Of a DNA stretch of 25,753 nt, positions 7,936 through 15,140 are shown piece by piece (the first letter of the stretch is position 1; each line of letters opens with the position of its first letter). The position numbers were made by a program, and so were the translations under genes. The notes under the pieces are model-generated. The model was given only the letters and a program-made list of their open reading frames with translations. It ran no database searches and was not told the DNA's origin. The DNA lies in the NCBI GenBank assembly GCA_964489125.1, contig CAZAXY010000046.1, forward strand, positions 1-25,753. Direction: 5' to 3'. Origin of the DNA: GYS-P2D sp964489125 (lineage in GTDB: Bacteria > Bacteroidota > Bacteroidia > Chitinophagales > Saprospiraceae).

Positions 7936-9201
7936 GATGTCCTGCTTGACGACTTTTGAAGCTTGATAAAAGAAAAAGGCAGCGATAAGATCTAATCCAG
8001 ATATGGATAATAGACTCCATCGTACTGCATGATCTCCATAAGTTGGGGCAAGCATGTCACTTATGACTCCAGTGAGATAAGGCCCTAATCCCAAACCAAA
8101 TAGACTGATCAATATCATCACAATGGCACTGGCAGTAGCACGCATCTGAGATCCAACCATCATCTGTACAATTGCATATGTCGGCCCTAAGAATACGGCA
8201 TAGGTGATATTCGGAATCAGATAGGCACACAGCGTAACATACTTATGAGTGGTGAGTAAAAGTAATAATGCAAATGGCATACTCAACAATATTGATATGG
8301 TAGGTAACCATAGATACCATCTGATGTCTTTTTGACTGAATCGATCACCCATGTAGCCACCGAGATAAGTACCGAGCGCACCAAACACACCTATGGCAAG
8401 GGCTAGCCATAAGCCGATCTCGACAGTATCCATACCGTAGACTCGTGAGAGTAAAGGTGGCATCCAATTGGCAAATGCACTACCCACAAAAGTGTGCAAA
8501 ATCACTGCAATACCAATAAATATAAAAGTCTTCTTAGCACTCAGATACTTGAATACAGCCCTAACAGATGGAACTGGAGTATCATGATCATTTTCGTGTA
8601 AGGCTAGTTGGCGTTGTGGCTCTTTGATCGTCCAATAGAAGATCATCGAGAACACTAGCCCTGGGATGCCAATGATATAAAACGCCGTGCGCCACCCATA
8701 GAGCTGCTCAAGTATCCCACCAAGGGCAAATCCAAATAATAGCCCGATATAGACGCCAAGTCCATGTATGGCATAGGCCATCGATCTCTTCTCCTGCGGA
8801 AAGTAATCTGCTATGATTGCATGAGATGCCGGAATTGCTCCAGCCTCTCCAAGCCCGACACCTATTCTTGCAAGAGCAAGTTGTATGTAGTTGGCAGCAA
8901 GACCAGTAAGTGCTGTTATGAGGCTCCATATCGCAAGAGACATGGTAATAATGTTTTTGCGACTGGAGCGATCAGCAAGTCGAGCTATAGGGATGATGAC
9001 AATCACGTATAGTATCGAAAAGGCAAGGCCACTCACAAATCCGAGTTGGGCATCGGTGAGCCCCAAATCCTCCTTGATAGCTTCTTGTAGGATAATAATC
9101 AGCTGACGATCTATAAATGCAAATACAGATACTACCGTTAGCATGATCAATACATACCAATGGTACCTTGAGTTGTGCTGATGAGACTGATTTTGCGCCA
9201 C
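7924..9201 (-). CDS. MFS transporter, spinster-like
   Basis: The 425-aa protein has twelve hydrophobic segments and the loop 2-3 MFS signature in the form ARLADRSSRKNI. Its N-terminal FIDRQLIIILQEAIKEDLGLTD and ARIGVGLGEAGAIPASHAIIADYF segments resemble bacterial homologues of spinster transporters, a branch linked to lipid or organic acid export in eukaryotes; bacterial substrates are mostly unknown. The start is GTG at 9201: it gives a short polar cytoplasmic leader before the first membrane segment, whereas the next in-frame ATG would cut into that segment. The gene converges on the S1/P1 nuclease and is divergent from the sigma factor gene, with 122 bp between starts. The substrate cannot be named from the sequence. 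Confidence 0.88.
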   Translation of the reverse strand: MAQNQSHQHNSRYHWYVLIMLTVVSVFAFIDRQLIIILQEAIKEDLGLTDAQLGFVSGLAFSILYVIVIIPIARLADRSSRKNIITMSLAIWSLITALTGLAANYIQLALARIGVGLGEAGAIPASHAIIADYFPQEKRSMAYAIHGLGVYIGLLFGFALGGILEQLYGWRTAFYIIGIPGLVFSMIFYWTIKEPQRQLALHENDHDTPVPSVRAVFKYLSAKKTFIFIGIAVILHTFVGSAFANWMPPLLSRVYGMDTVEIGLWLALAIGVFGALGTYLGGYMGDRFSQKDIRWYLWLPTISILLSMPFALLLLLTTHKYVTLCAYLIPNITYAVFLGPTYAIVQMMVGSQMRATASAIVMILISLFGLGLGPYLTGVISDMLAPTYGDHAVRWSLLSISGLDLIAAFFFYQASKVVKQDIAQI

Positions 9202-9266
9202 AGATAAATTGTGGATTTTAAGGTAAGGTAAAAGCTTGCGAAATAGGGAATGATAAATTGTCAGTT

Positions 9267-9291
9267 ATGATGAATACAGATAAATCATCAT
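9267..9291. promoter_or_regulatory. Inverted repeat in the divergent MFS/sigma promoter region
   Basis: ATGATGA (9267-9273) and TCATCAT (9285-9291) form a perfect dyad with an 11-base spacer, 33 bp before the sigma factor start. The same region has GATAAATTGT twice (9203-9212 and 9252-9261). Either could be a protein binding site. I see no convincing Bacteroidota promoter (TTTG ... TAnnTTTG) here. Confidence 0.3.
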
Positions 9292-9323
9292 ATTTACAAG
9301 CAACCAATTTAATATTTTCATAA

Positions 9324-9902
9324 GTGGTTGAGAACCTTATACATAGAGTGAGGACAAGTCTCCATGATCGTAATGAGGTCATAAAAGAACTATACAATGA
9401 TATTGACCTGCATAAGGCAGTAATCGGAACATTAATTAAAAAAGGATGCTCGCAGTTGGATGCTGAAGATTACTTCACTGACAGTATTGTCAATTTTATA
9501 AAGTCTTGTTATCGGAGTGATTTTGAAATCAGATCATCTTTGACTAACTATTTGATCGGTACAGCTAAAAATATATGGCTCAAGCAGGTAACGCACCAAC
9601 AGAAACAACGGACTATTAAAGAAGAACTGCGCCAGACTTCTGAGGATGTAGCTTATGAAATAAATTTACTAAGTCAATCTAAACGGAACTTACTGGCTCA
9701 ATTGACTGGACAGTTGGATGAAACCTGTCGGAAAATATTGGCCTTATGGGCTGCCAATCATCAGATGCAAGAGATCGCAGTTGCAATGAATTATAAATCT
9801 CCTGGCATGGCACGAAAGAAAAAGCACCAATGTATGCAGAGGCTATATAGTATAGTAGCCAAGAATCCGAGTATTTCTAATGAACTAAGAGCCCTGCTAT
9901 AA
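9324..9902 (+). CDS. Sigma-70 family (ECF-type) RNA polymerase sigma factor
   Basis: The 192-aa protein shows region 2 at about 26-92 (DAEDYFTDSIVNFIKS ... LTNYLIGTAKNIWLK, which recognises and melts the -10 element) and region 4 at about 125-180 (LDETCRKILALWAANHQMQEIAVAMNYKS..MARKKKHQC, the -35 binding helix-turn-helix). Region 3 is replaced by a short linker, as in ECF factors. The start is GTG at 9324: the codon just before it is a TAA stop and there is no ATG until region 4. The stop overlaps the ATG of the anti-sigma-like gene by one base (TAATG), so the two are translationally coupled, as is normal for a sigma factor and its regulator. Its promoter targets cannot be read from the window. 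Confidence 0.87.
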   Translation: MVENLIHRVRTSLHDRNEVIKELYNDIDLHKAVIGTLIKKGCSQLDAEDYFTDSIVNFIKSCYRSDFEIRSSLTNYLIGTAKNIWLKQVTHQQKQRTIKEELRQTSEDVAYEINLLSQSKRNLLAQLTGQLDETCRKILALWAANHQMQEIAVAMNYKSPGMARKKKHQCMQRLYSIVAKNPSISNELRALL

Positions 9903-10534
9903 TGGATTATTTTGATAAAATAGACGACTACCTAAATAGTAGGTTAAGCGCCGATCAAGAAGCCCTTTTTGAACAAGAGCTAAAAAATAATCAAGAGCTT
10001 GCCATAGCAGTGGACAATCATGATGTCGTATCTGCTGCTCTTGATATGATGTTAGAAGATGACATCAGGGCACAGATGAAGCCCGCGTCATCAGGCTCTG
10101 ATGAGATGCATTCGGACGATATGAAGCCCTTTCCATGGAAGTGGATCGCCCTAATCTTGACAATTGTTTTTGTTCTTCTTTTTATTCTCAAGAGATATCA
10201 GAATGAGCAAGTAGATCACGAACATCTCTATGCTATGAGCTTTAAGCCATACATAGTACCAGGTGATCGTGGAACTACAGATGTTTTGAAAGATGCTCCA
10301 AAATGCGATCAAGGGCATTATCTCATGACCAGAACTGATATAGCTCAAGCAATAGAATTGTTAGAGCAATCAATTCAAGAGAATGAATCGTGTGCAGATA
10401 AGTCCATATGGCTATTAGCGCTCGCTCATCTCAAGAATAATAATCTCGAACAAAGTAAAGCCCAATTGAATTCGTTAGATAGTCAGTCAGAATATGCTCA
10501 AAGAGCTCAGCAACTCTTAGACATGCTTCAATAG
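9902..10534 (+). CDS. Membrane anti-sigma-like protein with periplasmic TPR domain
   Basis: The 210-aa protein has three parts. Residues 1-78 are a cytoplasmic helical domain of the FDKIDDYLNSRLSADQEALFEQEL type, common at the start of Bacteroidota anti-sigma factors; the zinc-binding HxxxCxxC motif is absent. Residues 81-97 form one membrane segment followed by KR. Residues about 145-208 are TPR-like helices (AIELLEQSIQENESC, WLLALAHLKNNNLEQSKAQL) that would lie in the periplasm. The one-base overlap with the sigma gene supports an anti-sigma role, which remains an inference. Cys135 and Cys164 in the periplasmic part could form a disulfide. Its stop is one base from the stop of the opposing CHAT gene. 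Confidence 0.75.
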   Translation: MDYFDKIDDYLNSRLSADQEALFEQELKNNQELAIAVDNHDVVSAALDMMLEDDIRAQMKPASSGSDEMHSDDMKPFPWKWIALILTIVFVLLFILKRYQNEQVDHEHLYAMSFKPYIVPGDRGTTDVLKDAPKCDQGHYLMTRTDIAQAIELLEQSIQENESCADKSIWLLALAHLKNNNLEQSKAQLNSLDSQSEYAQRAQQLLDMLQ

Positions 10535-10535
10535 G

Positions 10536-12968
10536 TCAAGTTGTTTTCAGAAATCGCTTTCCGATAAGATAGAACATCATCATAATGACTAAACCAAGAA
10601 TCCCATAAGAGAGATAGTGCCACCATGGCGTAAACAAGGGAGACATATCTCCCATCACGATAAATGCCGCCCAATACTTAGGATCTTGATATTCAGGATC
10701 AACACTATCGAGATAGTGTAGCTTGGCTTGTTGAAGGGCTACATCCTTTCGTTTTCCCTTTTTGAGCTGTCTATAAAACTCTGCCATGATAATTGCAGAA
10801 GACTGATCATTCACCGCCCATAGCGTACTGACCACTGACTTCGCACCAGCGTAAAAGAATCCTCTAGCTAAACTTAGCACACCTTCGCCTTCTGCTATTT
10901 CGCCTTTCGCAGTAGAACATGCACTCAGTACCACCAGTTCATTATTGGACTTTAAGTCGTACAACTCACGGAGTGTCAGTTTCTGAGTTGGGTCATCTAT
11001 ATCACTTCCTAATGCTAAGAATGAATTATCGGAGTCATCAGGAAAGGTCACGCCATGTCCTGCGAAGTGGAGGATGCGTTTATGCTCGATAGCATCGATA
11101 AGTGATGCTTTTTCATAGGTGATATCTACATCTCCCAAGCACGTTGAGATAGATCCTACCTCTTCCTCAGTATATGGTAGATGATAGAGCTTGATACTGT
11201 CTCCTCGATATCCTCTCACGGAGGCATATATATCGCTAGGATCTTGATCGAATATTGGTGCGATGATCGATACGCCTGAGGAGTTAACTTGTTTGTCCTC
11301 TAATTCTTGCATCAAGGTCGCCGAGAGTTGATAGCTGATGGTATAGTCACGCTCTAAGAAGGATGTTGTATCTGAGGAGTCTTGGGGCAAAGCCCCAAAG
11401 GAAATGTTAGCAGTGAAAGCGTCAGGGATAATTGTAATACTGGTCCTTTTACCAGACAGCATTTTAGCTAATGCAGAATTCTTTTGAGTAACAAGTTTGT
11501 CGCTACATATTGATTGAATAAAAATATTTTGATCAATGGATTTAGTGCTGAATATTTGATCGGAACTAGTTAATTCTTCTCTTAATGTAATGGGGTTCAT
11601 TATGAGCACATCGTTAAGACTGAACGCATACTTTGTCGCCCCTTCTTGTTTCAATTCATATAAGAGAGATGTGTTCTTTGATTTTTCTAAATACTTATAT
11701 GCAGCATATTCATCGCTAAGATCATAAGAGTTTTCGATTCCAATATCATACACTTCTCCAACGACTGATAACCAATTCAGCACGGAAGAACTTGACAATT
11801 GCTCCTTAAAAAACTGATCTATGACGGATTCTGTGATGAATACAATATTCTGAGACTTTTCTAAACTGCTTTGTTCTCTATATAACCTTGCTAAATTCCG
11901 AAGAGAAATAACAACGTCAGATAAGCTTTCGATTTCATATAAATTTACTTCGCTGAGTTTATCACTATTTTCAAACGAAGGCCAAAGAACCTGTATACTC
12001 TTATGGATATATTCTTCTGCGAACTGTCCAGGATCATTCCATTTACTTAAAGCTGTATTGCTATATACCTTGTTTCGTAATTGATTACTTAGAGAGTCAA
12101 AATAATTGTGGTTTATGATCTCTTCAAGCATTTGTGAGGCTTGACTCAATTGATTATCCCGAAGGAGACAATATGCCAAAGCGTTTTTGGATTCGAGAAT
12201 AGATACAGAATCTCTGAGGAGCGCTATGTGTTCTTTGTGATATTCAATGGACTCTTCATAATTAGCTAAATAAAGATTCAGAATGGACTTTGTATAGAGT
12301 TGAACTTCCTGAAGGGAGTGATCAAAGTAATCATCTTGCATTAAACTTAGCTTATTCATCTTTTCAGAAAGCTCTAAGTATTGCAACCCCTGCTTTAATC
12401 TTAGCGTGTTGTTTTCATAGTAAGCATAACAATTAGCGATCGAAAAATAACCCCAAGCTTGTAACCAATATGGTGCATTGACAAAGTCATCCGAATCTAG
12501 ATAAGATTTGAGCACTATAATGGCAGTGTGGAAGTCTCCAATCGAAATGAGATAATCTGAGTAATTTTTGATGAAGTACGACTTTGATCGGTAACCGCTT
12601 TCATCTATTTTCAAACTGTTGCCCTTTTGGAATATGTCGTGTACTAATATGGTGCTATCTAATGCCACAGCTGACATGAGTATATCATTATGACTATTGA
12701 GTAATCGGTACCCTGTATAGTTATACGATTTATATGATCGAATAGCTCTCCGAGCATAATCAATAGACTGATCATGCTTCTCTATTGTGTAAGAATATCG
12801 TCCTATGAGATATTGTATATAGGCTGTTGTATCAGGGAAGTTCCTCAACTCTGTATGCTGCTCTAAGACCATCAGAGAATCTACAAATTGAGCTTTTGGT
12901 AAAGATCTATAGCTATCTATTTTGCTCTGAAAAGAGAATGCCGAAACGAGAATTAGGTAGTAGATCAA
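10536..12968 (-). CDS. TPR-CHAT caspase-like protease with C-terminal membrane anchor
   Basis: The 810-aa protein has a hydrophobic N-terminus (1-13) that can act as a signal peptide, a long helical TPR-like region (about 20-420), a CHAT domain (about 520-770) and a membrane segment (about 787-803) followed by KRFLKTT. The CHAT catalytic dyad is intact: His638 in HFAGHG and Cys684 in LSACST, with the usual GVLSLARGFFYAGAKSVVSTLW after it. CHAT domains are separase- and caspase-like cysteine proteases. The predicted topology places the protease in the periplasm, anchored in the inner membrane. The only plausible start is TTG at 12968; it lies in the same frame as the upstream subtilase gene, after TAA and GAA. 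The N-terminus lacks the usual positive charges of a signal peptide. The gene is the second of a two-gene operon and converges on the sigma/anti-sigma pair. Confidence 0.88.
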   Translation of the reverse strand: MIYYLILVSAFSFQSKIDSYRSLPKAQFVDSLMVLEQHTELRNFPDTTAYIQYLIGRYSYTIEKHDQSIDYARRAIRSYKSYNYTGYRLLNSHNDILMSAVALDSTILVHDIFQKGNSLKIDESGYRSKSYFIKNYSDYLISIGDFHTAIIVLKSYLDSDDFVNAPYWLQAWGYFSIANCYAYYENNTLRLKQGLQYLELSEKMNKLSLMQDDYFDHSLQEVQLYTKSILNLYLANYEESIEYHKEHIALLRDSVSILESKNALAYCLLRDNQLSQASQMLEEIINHNYFDSLSNQLRNKVYSNTALSKWNDPGQFAEEYIHKSIQVLWPSFENSDKLSEVNLYEIESLSDVVISLRNLARLYREQSSLEKSQNIVFITESVIDQFFKEQLSSSSVLNWLSVVGEVYDIGIENSYDLSDEYAAYKYLEKSKNTSLLYELKQEGATKYAFSLNDVLIMNPITLREELTSSDQIFSTKSIDQNIFIQSICSDKLVTQKNSALAKMLSGKRTSITIIPDAFTANISFGALPQDSSDTTSFLERDYTISYQLSATLMQELEDKQVNSSGVSIIAPIFDQDPSDIYASVRGYRGDSIKLYHLPYTEEEVGSISTCLGDVDITYEKASLIDAIEHKRILHFAGHGVTFPDDSDNSFLALGSDIDDPTQKLTLRELYDLKSNNELVVLSACSTAKGEIAEGEGVLSLARGFFYAGAKSVVSTLWAVNDQSSAIIMAEFYRQLKKGKRKDVALQQAKLHYLDSVDPEYQDPKYWAAFIVMGDMSPLFTPWWHYLSYGILGLVIMMMFYLIGKRFLKTT

Positions 12969-12971
12969 TTC

Positions 12972-14435
12972 TTAGAGTATTGATTGCGTCTTTTTGTCTG
13001 TCATTAGTTCTAAATTCCAATCTTTTTGAGACGCTTGAGGACTCCCATTATTTTGAATAAGATTAACTAATAAGTTGGCACAACTAATTGAAGTGCCTTC
13101 CGCACTGCCATATTTGGCTTTTGAGACGATGCTGTTGGGATAATCTTGATGAGGGTCATTTATGTAATTAGTAGCCGACCACAGATTGACATTTTTACCT
13201 TTTACCGATGAGCCTCCAATAGCTTCATATAAATTATCAAGAGTATTAACTACTTTTTGTTCTTCATTAATGTAAATCGTTGTTTCAATCCTACTATACA
13301 TTGATGGTGAGTGAAACGTTTCTTCAAGATTATTTCGATTATTTCCTGCAGAACAAACTATTTTCATATTGCCCATTTTGGACAAAATAACATGTAACAA
13401 GTCGGATTTATGAGGAAATCCTAAACTTATGTTCATGAATTGGACCTTTAATTTTTCTTTAATTTCTCTTATAAAGTTCTTGTGCTCATTCCTAAATTTA
13501 GCTACCTCGTCATCTGGAAAGAGAAGGTATTTTAATGAGCAATTTAATTGTCTTTCATTAAAATAATTTGAGAATTCTTTACAAAAGATGGAAAATTGGT
13601 ATTGTTCATTAATATTTTTAACAAACATCAATCCCGCCATAACATCTAATATGCTAACGAAACCTTGGTCTGAAATTACTTTTACTGGTATAAATTGATA
13701 TTGATTTAGTAATCCTTCTTGTAAGATTTGGTGAATTACCGTTCCATGACCTAAAACATCATCGCAATTTTTTGAAGAGGTGTCAAAAGGATCTGAATGA
13801 AAACTATTCCACGCTTCAGTAATATTCCTTTGTAGACGGGTCCCCGAGTCAAGTATAGCTATATTGGTTTCTGTTTCGTCGTTAACCGATTCTGAAGCCA
13901 AATCAAATTCAAATGGCCGAATTAAGGATGTAAGATTTGGACCAAAAACAATATCTTCAAATTGATGTTTTTTGTCAAATTCATCACTACCACTTCCAGG
14001 TCCGCTTTTTCGTGTGACACCCTCTTGGGGATTGCCGTGCTTTGGCCGTCTTTTTCCATCATATGCATCATAAATTTCGAAAAGCAAATCATTTGAGGGT
14101 ACATATTTTAGTTTGCAATGATACCCATGTAGTTTATTTACTGCTTTAGCATATACAATTTGAGTAATGAGACCATCAACTAATAATTGAGTAAGTCGCC
14201 CTACTTCCCTATCTAGAAATTGTGAAAACACTATTGATTCGAAGATGACTTGATAATTAAGTCTACTTCCATACTTGGTAACTAAGAACAATTTTTCGTT
14301 AAACGAGATATTAGCTCTGAAAAATGCGTTTCGATGAATGCTATAATAATCATTTATATCTCTTAGATGTTGTTCTGAGATAAATTCGAACGGAATATAG
14401 GCTACATAACTTTCGATTAATATGTTTTCCACCAT
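12972..14435 (-). CDS. S8 (subtilisin-like) serine protease, cytoplasmic
   Basis: The 487-aa protein has the full subtilase triad: Asp196 in AILDSG, His230 in LGHGT, Ser449 in EGTSIS, with the oxyanion-hole Asn365 in CSAGNN. There is no signal peptide or membrane segment. Residues 1-185 precede the protease and match no family I know; they may be a prodomain, a target-recognition domain or an inhibitor domain. A charged, G/S-rich linker (about 128-158) divides the two. The protease domain carries an insertion of about 60 residues between the His and Asn motifs (about 277-335). The gene is visibly richer in A/T than the lpdA or MFS genes, which suggests separate ancestry. It sits directly before the CHAT gene, three bases apart, and a 19-bp palindrome touches its start codon. 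Its substrate may be the CHAT protein, the anti-sigma-like protein or a foreign protein; none of these is shown. Confidence 0.87.
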   Translation of the reverse strand: MVENILIESYVAYIPFEFISEQHLRDINDYYSIHRNAFFRANISFNEKLFLVTKYGSRLNYQVIFESIVFSQFLDREVGRLTQLLVDGLITQIVYAKAVNKLHGYHCKLKYVPSNDLLFEIYDAYDGKRRPKHGNPQEGVTRKSGPGSGSDEFDKKHQFEDIVFGPNLTSLIRPFEFDLASESVNDETETNIAILDSGTRLQRNITEAWNSFHSDPFDTSSKNCDDVLGHGTVIHQILQEGLLNQYQFIPVKVISDQGFVSILDVMAGLMFVKNINEQYQFSIFCKEFSNYFNERQLNCSLKYLLFPDDEVAKFRNEHKNFIREIKEKLKVQFMNISLGFPHKSDLLHVILSKMGNMKIVCSAGNNRNNLEETFHSPSMYSRIETTIYINEEQKVVNTLDNLYEAIGGSSVKGKNVNLWSATNYINDPHQDYPNSIVSKAKYGSAEGTSISCANLLVNLIQNNGSPQASQKDWNLELMTDKKTQSIL

Positions 14436-14453
14436 TAGAAAATAATTTTCTAA
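14435..14453 (-). promoter_or_regulatory. Perfect 8-bp palindrome at the subtilase start codon
   Basis: Read on the minus strand, TTAGAAAATTATTTTCTAA ends on the A of the subtilase ATG. The arms are 8 bp, perfect, with a 3-base centre. It could be an operator blocking transcription, or an mRNA hairpin that hides the start region. A/T-richness raises the odds of chance, but its position is striking. Confidence 0.45.
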
Positions 14454-14762
14454 CCCCTACCCGGTAACACTTTCCTTATAACCCGCACTACTTATCAAAC
14501 AGACGAATAGATAGCTGCCGAATTTTATCACCAGTCAATCTATTTTTCTGTGAGATTGAGAATATCTACCGAGAGGAATTATGATTAGTAAATAAGAACA
14601 TTCGCACTCATTAAGATAGAAATTCTTAATAAATCTAATGGATGAGTTAGATCTGAATTTTGGTATATCAGCGCATATATCATGGTATACATATACTATA
14701 GCTATGCGCATACGCCAAGTACGTATTCTTTTAAATTCATTAGACACGGCCAAATGCATTTG
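14454..14762. other. Gene-free stretch upstream of the S8-CHAT operon
   Basis: This part should contain the promoter of the S8-CHAT operon, but no consensus Bacteroidota promoter is clear. It has a 7-bp inverted repeat GCGCATA/TATGCGC (14671-14677, 14703-14709), the second half of which is inside a 10-bp palindrome TATGCGCATA (14703-14712). A 77-codon minus-strand frame here (14768-14535) has no recognisable features, and I do not call it a gene. Confidence 0.5.
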
Positions 14763-14979
14763 AGCCATAGTGTAAGTAACCTATGGCTATGGGAGTGGTG
14801 AGCAGATATACCTCAACCTCCATTCAATCAGACACATTCTGACGATAGTCCTCTAAGCTAACACCAGAGCTTAAGGCAGGCAGAGCTATATCCGCTGCCT
14901 ACATCTCCAGTGATAGATGGGTTGCGAGCACGCTAGTTGCTCATGGTGCCACAGGATGCACCGATTAATTAACCATCTA
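14763..14979. ncRNA. Candidate structured RNA in the 684-bp intergenic region
   Basis: Successive stems are visible: AGCCATAG/CTATGGCT (14763-14770, 14781-14788); TAAGCT/AGCTTA (14854-14859, 14868-14873); AGGCAG/CTGCCT (14874-14879, 14895-14900); and a nested element at 14914-14979. In the last one, TAGATGG pairs with CCATCTA plus TT/AA across a one-base bulge, and encloses two hairpins, GAGCA/TGCTC with a 7-base loop (14926-14942) and GGTGC/GCACC with an 8-base loop (14945-14962): a three-way junction. The sequence is less A/T-rich than the subtilase gene next to it. The strand cannot be decided. It does not match tRNA or any riboswitch I know. Confidence 0.3.
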
Positions 14980-15110
14980 AATACTACAACTATGTGGGCT
15001 TATATATGGAGTCTCATCATCGGTGAGGAGACAGATCAGTTATGATCAAAATGAAGTAAAGCTTTGAGTTATGGTGATCTCACCTAATTTATAAGCTAGT
15101 TACCATAACA
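14980..15110. other. Rest of the gene-free region, with further inverted repeats
   Basis: Contains GTTATGGT/ACCATAAC (15068-15075, 15102-15109), an 8-bp perfect inverted repeat with GGTG/CACC (15073-15076, 15081-15084) overlapping its left arm and loop, and a small CTCATC/GGTGAG hairpin (15013-15027) with one G-U pair. No coding sequence is supported. Confidence 0.45.
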
Positions 15111-15140
15111 AAGTGTGGACTATTTTAATAGTCCGCACTT
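15111..15140 (-). terminator. Hairpin terminator overlapping a stop codon
   Basis: Fourteen-base arms (15111-15124 and 15127-15140) pair with one mismatch around a two-base centre. The hairpin includes the last codons and TAG stop of the minus-strand 463-aa gene. On that strand it is followed by TTTGTTATGG, only a weak U-run, so the termination role is likely but not certain. Confidence 0.6.

Noticed and set aside
10536..14435. Type III-E CRISPR (Craspase) locus
   Set aside because: There is no Cas7-11-type gene, no repeat array and no Csx30-like gene here; only the TPR-CHAT plus sigma logic is similar.
14535..14768. 77-codon minus-strand frame in the intergenic region
   Set aside because: No known domain, no coding-like periodicity, and it overlaps the inverted repeats; a chance frame in A/T-rich DNA.
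14783..14842. 19-codon ORF whose ATG is in the right arm of a hairpin
   Set aside because: Too short and unsupported; could be a leader peptide only if a downstream plus-strand gene existed, and there is none close by.
14914..14979. Possible tRNA: 7-bp outer stem and a 5-bp stem with 7-base loop
   Set aside because: The T-arm is not next to the acceptor strand, there is no TTC motif, the D-arm is missing and the length is only 66. Kept only as a structured element.
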